IMG/VR virus record: IMGVR_UViG_3300021091_000331
Location: 1-27,841 of that record
DNA length: 27,841 nt
DNA from: a virus
Reading direction: 5' to 3' (one strand)
In this document: positions 21,719-27,841 of the stretch, in pieces
Layout of the letters: each line of letters opens with the position of its first letter
Numbering within the stretch: the stretch's first letter is position 1
The notes under the pieces: model-generated
What the model was told of the DNA's origin: nothing
The model's input: only the letters and a program-made list of their open reading frames with translations
Database searches by the model: none
Made by a program: the position numbers and the translations under genes

Positions 21719-22488
21719 TGAATACAAAAACGGTCAAATACTTTGTCATCGGGACGTTTGTCACCTTGTATGCTATTGTAAGTTTGATTTCTACTATCCA
21801 CGTAATTGACTTTTTTAAGTTGTCAAACCCTGATTGGCTAGCAGTATCACTTGCTATTGCGTTTGAGATCGGGGCGGCAGCTTCTCTTGCTTCTATCATT
21901 GCTCTTAAGAAGATGAACAAGACTCTTATATGGGGGCTGTTTATCATTTTAACGCTAATGCAAATGATGGGAAACACTTATTTCGCATTTGTGAATCTAA
22001 ATGATTACCAAGCCTGGGTTGACCTCTTTGGTTTGACAGATTCTGAACCTCTTTTCCAAAAGAGGGTTCTTGCTGTAATTAGTGGAGCAGTTCTCCCTCT
22101 CGTAGCACTAGGTTTTATTAAGTCTCTTGTTGATTACATTAAACCTAATGAAGATGATGACACAGATAACAAAGAAGTAGAGAAACGTGTGTGGGAAAAA
22201 GTAAATGAACTTCGAGAAGAAGGCAAACTTCCTACTCCTACAGAAGAAGATATTACAGACGAGCCAAGCGCTTTAGCCTTTACGCCGTATGAAATCGAAG
22301 ATATGCCTGCAGAAGAACCTGATTACGCAGGAGGTGAAGTTGATCCTGAATTAATAGAAGCTCTACAAAAGTCAGGGGAACTTACGCAAAAAGATATTGA
22401 AAACTATAAAGAAAAATCTCGCACACCAGAAAGAGAGGGGAGAAAATCATTCATGAACCCTCAAATAATGCCGGGTGTGAATATGTAA
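21718..22488 (+). CDS. Four-helix integral membrane protein with acidic tail
   Basis: 256 residues. Apolar segments at about 8-30, 41-63, 69-92 and 116-138 form the membrane part. The remaining C-terminal 115 residues are acidic and soluble (EDDDTDNKEVEKRVWEKVNE onward, then PEEPD-like stretches), probably cytoplasmic. The start overlaps the upstream stop (TAATG), and the gene is cotranscribed with the coiled-coil genes. I know no family. Such phage membrane proteins can act in lysis timing, superinfection exclusion or as envelope anchors, and nothing in the sequence decides between these. Confidence 0.85.
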   Translation: MNTKTVKYFVIGTFVTLYAIVSLISTIHVIDFFKLSNPDWLAVSLAIAFEIGAAASLASIIALKKMNKTLIWGLFIILTLMQMMGNTYFAFVNLNDYQAWVDLFGLTDSEPLFQKRVLAVISGAVLPLVALGFIKSLVDYIKPNEDDDTDNKEVEKRVWEKVNELREEGKLPTPTEEDITDEPSALAFTPYEIEDMPAEEPDYAGGEVDPELIEALQKSGELTQKDIENYKEKSRTPEREGRKSFMNPQIMPGVNM

Positions 22489-22506
22489 AAGAACCGTTTA
22501 TGTAAA

Positions 22507-23658
22507 ATGTCAATCAAGCCACCTATTAAATGTCCACCTGACTACAGCATACTTGCTTTTAGAATTACTGAATGTAAGAAGGCCGGAATAGTCAAAGGGA
22601 TTGAAACGCAGTTGTCCGTTGATCTTCAAAAACTGTTTGTACCAGTTACAAACTATGAAGAAAGGTCAATGACTCTTAAAGCAGGTGAGATAAAAAAGAT
22701 TGACGTTTCAAGTTTAGGAGTTCAGTGGCCTCTTAATGAAAAGTTTGCATTTATTGCTAACGCAGATTTTTGCGGAGATGGCACTTCTCATTCTTACTCA
22801 TTATATGACGTAGACTTAAATCTAATAGAAACGATATCATTTACCGTCGATGAAAACTCTGAGCCATTTATAGATTTCCAGACTGCTCTGTCTACGGCGA
22901 TTAGCGGTTCTACAAAGATTAAGAACCTGGTATCATTCGATGCATCGCAGTTTGTCGGTCCCAATTCACCTTTATTTGTAACAGCGTCTAAGAGAGGTGT
23001 CAAGTATAGGCATGTATTTAGCTTTGACTTAGACGGTTTTGGCGGATACTTGCCATTCCCATTTGTTCACCCAGGAAATTTACTTGTACCGTATCTTAAG
23101 TATGAAAGACCGCGGGTTAAAATCATGCTAATATACCCAGATTACTACAAAGCAAATGTGCTAAGTTCATGTGGGTGTTTAGATGCATCTGGGGATATGA
23201 AATCAAATAAGAAGTATATTGAATACGCGTTTGAAGAAGATTACTTTAGAATTAAAAATCCTGGTTCTCCTATCACCGCTAACCCTATCCTAAATAACGC
23301 AAACGCTTCTGTTAACTGGACTTGGAATCAATCCAGTCCAGATCATATAGGTTATCACTTTGCTAAGGGTGATCTAATTAAAGCAAGTGGAAATAATCTA
23401 AGAAGAGGGTTAGTTAAAGAAATGGACGGTTACTTCTTTTCAACAGATATTGCTATAGGAGATAGCTTTCCTGCTTTAACGCAAACACTCTCACATGTAT
23501 GGTCGCCCTCAGTCGTAACGTGGAGAAACATGGGTGATTTCTACTTACATACTACAGCGCAAGATATCACAGACACAGACAAGTTATACATAGAGTCATT
23601 GTGGCTTAAGAACCCACATGATTATGACTTACCTATCAAAATTATGTTAGCTAGTTAA
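22507..23658 (+). CDS. Probable virion or fibre protein, unknown
   Basis: 383 residues. There are no membrane helices. The composition is beta-rich with many aromatic and Gly residues (GGYLPFPFVHPGNLLVPYL, NWTWNQSSPDHIGYHF). A CGC triplet lies near residue 223. The following gene starts inside its stop (TAATG), and two fibre genes come after that, so it probably belongs to a host-recognition or baseplate-fibre group. No motif allows a firmer call. Confidence 0.82.
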   Translation: MSIKPPIKCPPDYSILAFRITECKKAGIVKGIETQLSVDLQKLFVPVTNYEERSMTLKAGEIKKIDVSSLGVQWPLNEKFAFIANADFCGDGTSHSYSLYDVDLNLIETISFTVDENSEPFIDFQTALSTAISGSTKIKNLVSFDASQFVGPNSPLFVTASKRGVKYRHVFSFDLDGFGGYLPFPFVHPGNLLVPYLKYERPRVKIMLIYPDYYKANVLSSCGCLDASGDMKSNKKYIEYAFEEDYFRIKNPGSPITANPILNNANASVNWTWNQSSPDHIGYHFAKGDLIKASGNNLRRGLVKEMDGYFFSTDIAIGDSFPALTQTLSHVWSPSVVTWRNMGDFYLHTTAQDITDTDKLYIESLWLKNPHDYDLPIKIMLAS

Positions 23659-24145
23659 TGTATTACACAGATCAACAGCTTGACGAAGGAGTTGCTATTG
23701 CGGGCGGAGGATACACCATAAGTTGGGGGGATCTTGATGCAGCATATTGGAATTTACCAACTGAAAAACAATACTATGAGACTCTGTATATCATAGATCA
23801 GGGTAGTGATAGGACTATCAAAAGGCTTCCCGCAAATAGGCTACATACTTATGTTAGAAGTGAAGAATATCTCAATGTTGCTATTGAAGCTGTTGAAAGT
23901 CACTTACAAAAGAAAATGACTATAGAAGAAATTCCTATAATGCCCGAGGGAGAAGATGTTGCAGTAAATACATATATAACCAGTATAGGTGGAGAAAATG
24001 CACTAGATGCTGACTTACTTACTGCAAAATGGAAAGTAATAGGCACATGGGCAAGAAAAAACATTCTTGATGTAAACGATGCTTCATACTTAAAATTAGA
24101 GAGAGACGGTGTCTTTCTTATAGATGAAAATACATTCTTGGTACT

Positions 24146-24149
<4 letters not shown>
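23658..24149 (+). CDS. Unknown protein in the fibre operon
   Basis: 163 residues. The start shares a base with the upstream stop, and its own stop overlaps the next ATG (ATGA). The sequence is mixed alpha/beta with acidic stretches ([16 protein letters not shown]) and no membrane helix or signal. It sits just before the first collagen-like fibre, so a fibre connector or fibre-assembly role is possible (inference from position only). No family is recognised. Confidence 0.8.
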
Positions 24150-25090
<941 letters not shown>

Positions 25091-25118
25091 AGTAAGTTTT
25101 TATACAATCAATCCACAA

Positions 25119-25126
25119 GATATATA
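25119..25126 (+). promoter_or_regulatory. Putative late promoter, GATATATA
   Basis: Exact octamer GATATATA followed by CTC, in the 60-base gap after the fibre stop and 24 bases before ATG 25151. It would drive the last three genes. Confidence 0.65.
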
Positions 25127-25150
25127 CTCAAAATAGAAATACAATAAGAC

Positions 25151-25693
25151 ATGATATACACAAGAATTTACCCTATGGCTGCAAGGTCTTATGCCCAGCA
25201 AACTGTAAAAGGGCGCTGCACTGTTACCGCCAGTTCTTCGGATATATCCGTAAGTGATGCAGCTTATGCTGCGGCATTAGCTGGTTATGTTGTAACCATT
25301 TATCAAGGAGATACATCCGACATTTTTGCAAGTTATCAAGTTGATGCATTAGTTGCACCTAATAGTTTAACACTGAAGACTATTACCGGAGCGGCGTGGA
25401 CAGCACCAGCTGGATCCTCCGGACAATACGATTTTTTATTATTTGATCCTGATGCACCCAGCGCTAATGATTTTACACCAGCGGCTTTAGTATTTTCTAC
25501 TGTTCCTGGTTCCGTTGGTTCTGGGGATGAGATGGAAGTTATTCTTGCTTCAGGACAGTACGCGGTATTACCTGGAGATATTTTTGTAGCAGGAGCAATA
25601 TATGCAATTTCCATAAAGGAAATTCTAAATCCGGGTACTGCTAGAGGGTACTTACTTGGAAATGACGGTCTTAACGGGCGATCATTTATCTAA
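25151..25693 (+). CDS. Probable structural protein, unknown
   Basis: 180 residues, preceded by its own late promoter motif. It starts MIYTRIYPMAARSYAQQ. The rest is Ala/Ser/Thr/Val-rich with alternating strands (VVTIYQGDTSDIFASYQVD) and no Cys-rich or membrane segment. There is no signal peptide. Beta-rich composition plus its own strong promoter suggest an abundant virion component, but the identity is unknown. A 32-base gap separates it from the following UVR-motif gene. Confidence 0.82.
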   Translation: MIYTRIYPMAARSYAQQTVKGRCTVTASSSDISVSDAAYAAALAGYVVTIYQGDTSDIFASYQVDALVAPNSLTLKTITGAAWTAPAGSSGQYDFLLFDPDAPSANDFTPAALVFSTVPGSVGSGDEMEVILASGQYAVLPGDIFVAGAIYAISIKEILNPGTARGYLLGNDGLNGRSFI

Positions 25694-25725
25694 GAAAAAG
25701 ATTTTTACAAAAAAGGTTTTGAAAT

Positions 25726-26148
25726 ATGGACCTTATAGACAGAGCCATTAGCAGAGTCATTAATATGATTGACTGGGCTAAGATAAAAGGCTACCATAAG
25801 AAACTTGGTATACTTTGGGAATTTGAGCATGATAAACAAATCATTCACAGAACACCAAACATACCAGAATTAAAAGAAGAACTAAGAAGTCTTCTCAATC
25901 ATATGAATGAGGAACACCTTAACTACATTTCACATGGTAGTTGGGTAGTTTTCTGGGAGCGAGAGAGATCTAGCATAGGTGACATAAGAGTCATTTTCCG
26001 AATAATGGATTTTCACTTTGAGGAAAACCTCCAGTCACGAGAATCTATGGAAGCTGCTCTTAAACAAGCGATTGAGAGAGAAGACTATGAATACGCAGCT
26101 ATCTTACGAGATGTGCTAAATAAAGAAAAAGAAAACCCGACTGAGTAG
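25726..26148 (+). CDS. Protein with C-terminal UVR-type motif
   Basis: 140 residues. The central part is mixed ([20 protein letters not shown], then a [13 protein letters not shown] region). The C-terminus carries a good UVR motif, [20 protein letters not shown], in which the pattern (D-Y-E-x-A-x-x-L-R-D) matches UvrB/UvrC/McsA/Clp linker helices that mediate protein contacts. The first base of the next gene's GTG start is the last base of this stop codon. A protein-protein interaction role is likely from the motif, but no partner is evident. It may be related to the partial gene at 2-79. Confidence 0.85.
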   Translation: MDLIDRAISRVINMIDWAKIKGYHKKLGILWEFEHDKQIIHRTPNIPELKEELRSLLNHMNEEHLNYISHGSWVVFWERERSSIGDIRVIFRIMDFHFEENLQSRESMEAALKQAIEREDYEYAAILRDVLNKEKENPTE

Positions 26149-27841
26149 TGGCTGGAAAAACTAACCTTATAACATCGTTTGTTCGTAGAATTAACAAGTA
26201 CTTTAATTCTACCGCAGAATCTTGGCCTAGACCAAAGAGCGCTATACCTGGGACAAACCACGTTGATAACCCTACAGACTTCGGCGGTAGAACCATTTAT
26301 CGTGGAGAAGAGATCGTTGATTTTGATAAAGGTAAACTTTATACACAAGACGGCGCTGAGATTATTCAGCCTAATACCGAACCCTCAATTTTATCAGGCC
26401 TAAAGGTACAAAAGCCTAATGTTGTAGCAGCAGTAGGAGCAGCAACGTGGGTGCAAGTTGAGACAGGTGTTGGTAGAATATACGGAAGAAACTATTACCA
26501 TGAACAAGCCTTAATTAACGGAGACATACAAATCGTCGATAACACCTACGTAAACAAAGCGCGGATTGATATTGTATATCTAGAAAGCGGATTCCCATCT
26601 CCCGCTCCACCGGCGATGGTACCTGGGACATCAGGCACGGAATACTTAGGAGCAATTGGTGCTGTTCAAGGGATACCGTATAACACAGGTCGTGCTACTA
26701 CTTTCATGGCTTCAGGAACAGCTGGAAACTCCATTCTTGACGTAAGTAATTTGGCTGGTTTAGGAACAGGGACAATTAACATCGGCGACATTATTATTGG
26801 ACCGGGGCTTGGGATTGGCGTTACTGCTTCAGCCATTGGTTATACTGGTGCGGGGGTAATTGATACAGTTGATGTTTCTCCAGCAACTTTAAGTTTAAGT
26901 CCTGTTGATAACTCTTTTGCGGTTGCATATACTAACGGAACCCTTTATGCTTTTGTTGGTAATACTGTAGCAGGAGTTAACTCTATTACCAATGTACACC
27001 CAATGCCTGGCGTTACCGGAGACATTGTTATAGGTAACGGAATTCCGCTAGGAACTTATGTAACAAACATATCAGGGACTACAATTACGCTTAGTGAAAA
27101 TGCTACGCTTTCTAACAGCAGTACCATATTTTCAATTGGTGATGTAGCTGATCATTTAATATATGATACCTATTCTCCTTGGCCTATTCTTAGCGATGAC
27201 AAACTATTCTTGGGGTTAGTTTACGTTCCCCCTTCATACACATCTGCAAGTTCTACTCACGAGTTAAGACCGTGGAGTTGGAGCGATGCATGGCAAACTT
27301 TTGACGCACCTAACCATAGTCCACAAAATCTTATTAAAGATTGGAGAGATAAGGTAGATTATTACCAGGCTGACATTTCTTATGTATCAGACCAATTCTT
27401 GATCGATAGATTTAATCACACTTTATTTCAGGTAGTACGCAATCACTACAGTTATTCCCTGGCGCAATCAATTTTAGACGGAGATATCATAAGGATTTAC
27501 GGTTTCGGTGGAGGTCCTATCGGTGCTACGGGTGGAACAGGAGGTACTGGACCCACTGGACCCACTGGACCCACTGGACCCACGGGTGCTACAGGCCCTC
27601 AAGGTGTTACAGGACCTACGGGACCCACGGGTTCTCAAGGAGTTACAGGCCCTACGGGTGCTACAGGCCCTACGGGTGCTACAGGACCCACGGGTGCTAC
27701 AGGCCCTACTGGACGCACTGGACCCACTGGACCCACTGGACCCACTGGACCCACTGGTGTGACTGGAGCGACTGGACCCGCAGGATCAGCACTAAGAGTC
27801 ATTGATATTCCAGCCTATTTACCTGAAGGTGGAGAATGGGA
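26148..27841 (+). CDS. Large collagen-containing tail fibre (3' partial)
   Basis: An open frame of 564 codons runs from GTG 26148 to the window end with no stop. GTG overlaps the preceding TAG (TAGTG), and the next in-frame ATG is not until 26617. The N-terminal half (about 1-455) is a soluble, beta-rich region ([53 protein letters not shown]). It includes [11 protein letters not shown] and a later related [10 protein letters not shown], which suggests duplicated repeats. Residues 456-546 are collagen triplets, then [18 protein letters not shown] begins a C-terminal domain that is cut off. It probably forms a trimeric receptor-binding fibre. The downstream end is not visible. Confidence 0.92.
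   Translation, partial: MAGKTNLITSFVRRINKYFNSTAESWPRPKSAIPGTNHVDNPTDFGGRTIYRGEEIVDFDKGKLYTQDGAEIIQPNTEPSILSGLKVQKPNVVAAVGAATWVQVETGVGRIYGRNYYHEQALINGDIQIVDNTYVNKARIDIVYLESGFPSPAPPAMVPGTSGTEYLGAIGAVQGIPYNTGRATTFMASGTAGNSILDVSNLAGLGTGTINIGDIIIGPGLGIGVTASAIGYTGAGVIDTVDVSPATLSLSPVDNSFAVAYTNGTLYAFVGNTVAGVNSITNVHPMPGVTGDIVIGNGIPLGTYVTNISGTTITLSENATLSNSSTIFSIGDVADHLIYDTYSPWPILSDDKLFLGLVYVPPSYTSASSTHELRPWSWSDAWQTFDAPNHSPQNLIKDWRDKVDYYQADISYVSDQFLIDRFNHTLFQVVRNHYSYSLAQSILDGDIIRIYGFGGGPIGATGGTGGTGPTGPTGPTGPTGATGPQGVTGPTGPTGSQGVTGPTGATGPTGATGPTGATGPTGRTGPTGPTGPTGPTGVTGATGPAGSALRVIDIPAYLPEGGEW
27513..27785 (+). repeat. Collagen-like triplet repeats (fibre 2)
   Basis: About 30 Gly-x-y triplets, chiefly GPT and GAT, coded by tandem 9-base units. 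The segment 27717-27767 is identical to 24341-24391 in fibre 1. Confidence 0.95.

Noticed and set aside
27508-27762. An 84-codon open frame with Leu-Asp-Pro repeats
   Set aside because: It is the collagen stalk of the 26148 gene read in another frame (the repeat shifted gives DPL). The true frame gives Gly-Pro-Thr triplets.

Overview
This window looks like part of the late/structural region of a large, tailed, contractile-tail (myovirus-type) bacteriophage, distantly T4-like. All convincing genes lie on the + strand, tightly packed, often with ATGA, GTGA or TAATG stop/start overlaps. The sequence is AT-rich by eye. Almost no start codon has a Shine-Dalgarno sequence; instead the leaders are A-rich. 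That is typical of Bacteroidetes genes and of phages that infect them, so a Bacteroidetes host (for example a flavobacterium) is my inference, not something the sequence proves.

Layout. 1-554: the end of an upstream operon, with a UVR-motif-like tail, a candidate clamp-loader small subunit (gp62-like) and a 21-codon mini-ORF. 570-5094: a large virion protein and the small and large terminase subunits. 5113-9606: tail sheath and tail tube. The order small terminase, large terminase, sheath, tube is the T4 order 16-17-18-19. 9692-11052: a probable tail-assembly chaperone gene followed in the +1 frame by a short ORF, with a possible programmed +1 frameshift. 11103-17359: a 2073-residue tape-measure protein containing two different internal repeat arrays and, unusually, a C-terminal S74-type intramolecular chaperone domain. 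17340-17832: two small genes. 17984-20818: non-structural genes (two-helix membrane protein, guanylate kinase-like, a small unknown, dCMP deaminase-like, an ECF-type sigma factor and a membrane protein coupled to it). 20830-22488: a coiled-coil protein, a membrane-anchored coiled-coil protein and a four-helix membrane protein. 22507 to the end: virion or fibre proteins, including two collagen-like fibres; the last one runs off the window.

How it fits together. Seven copies of the octamer GATATATA sit 2-45 bases upstream of structural or adjacent genes, most of them 20-31 bases away. I saw none inside genes. I read this as the phage late promoter, with the phage-encoded sigma factor at 19731-20342 as the obvious candidate to recognise it, by analogy to T4 gp55 and its TATAAATA late promoter. 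Three strong hairpin terminators (9625, 11071, 17866) split the late genes into units. The most unusual objects are the tape-measure/S74 fusion, the strict 59-residue hydrophobic repeat array in the same protein, the GATATATA/sigma pairing, and the candidate +1 frameshift at GTT TGA.
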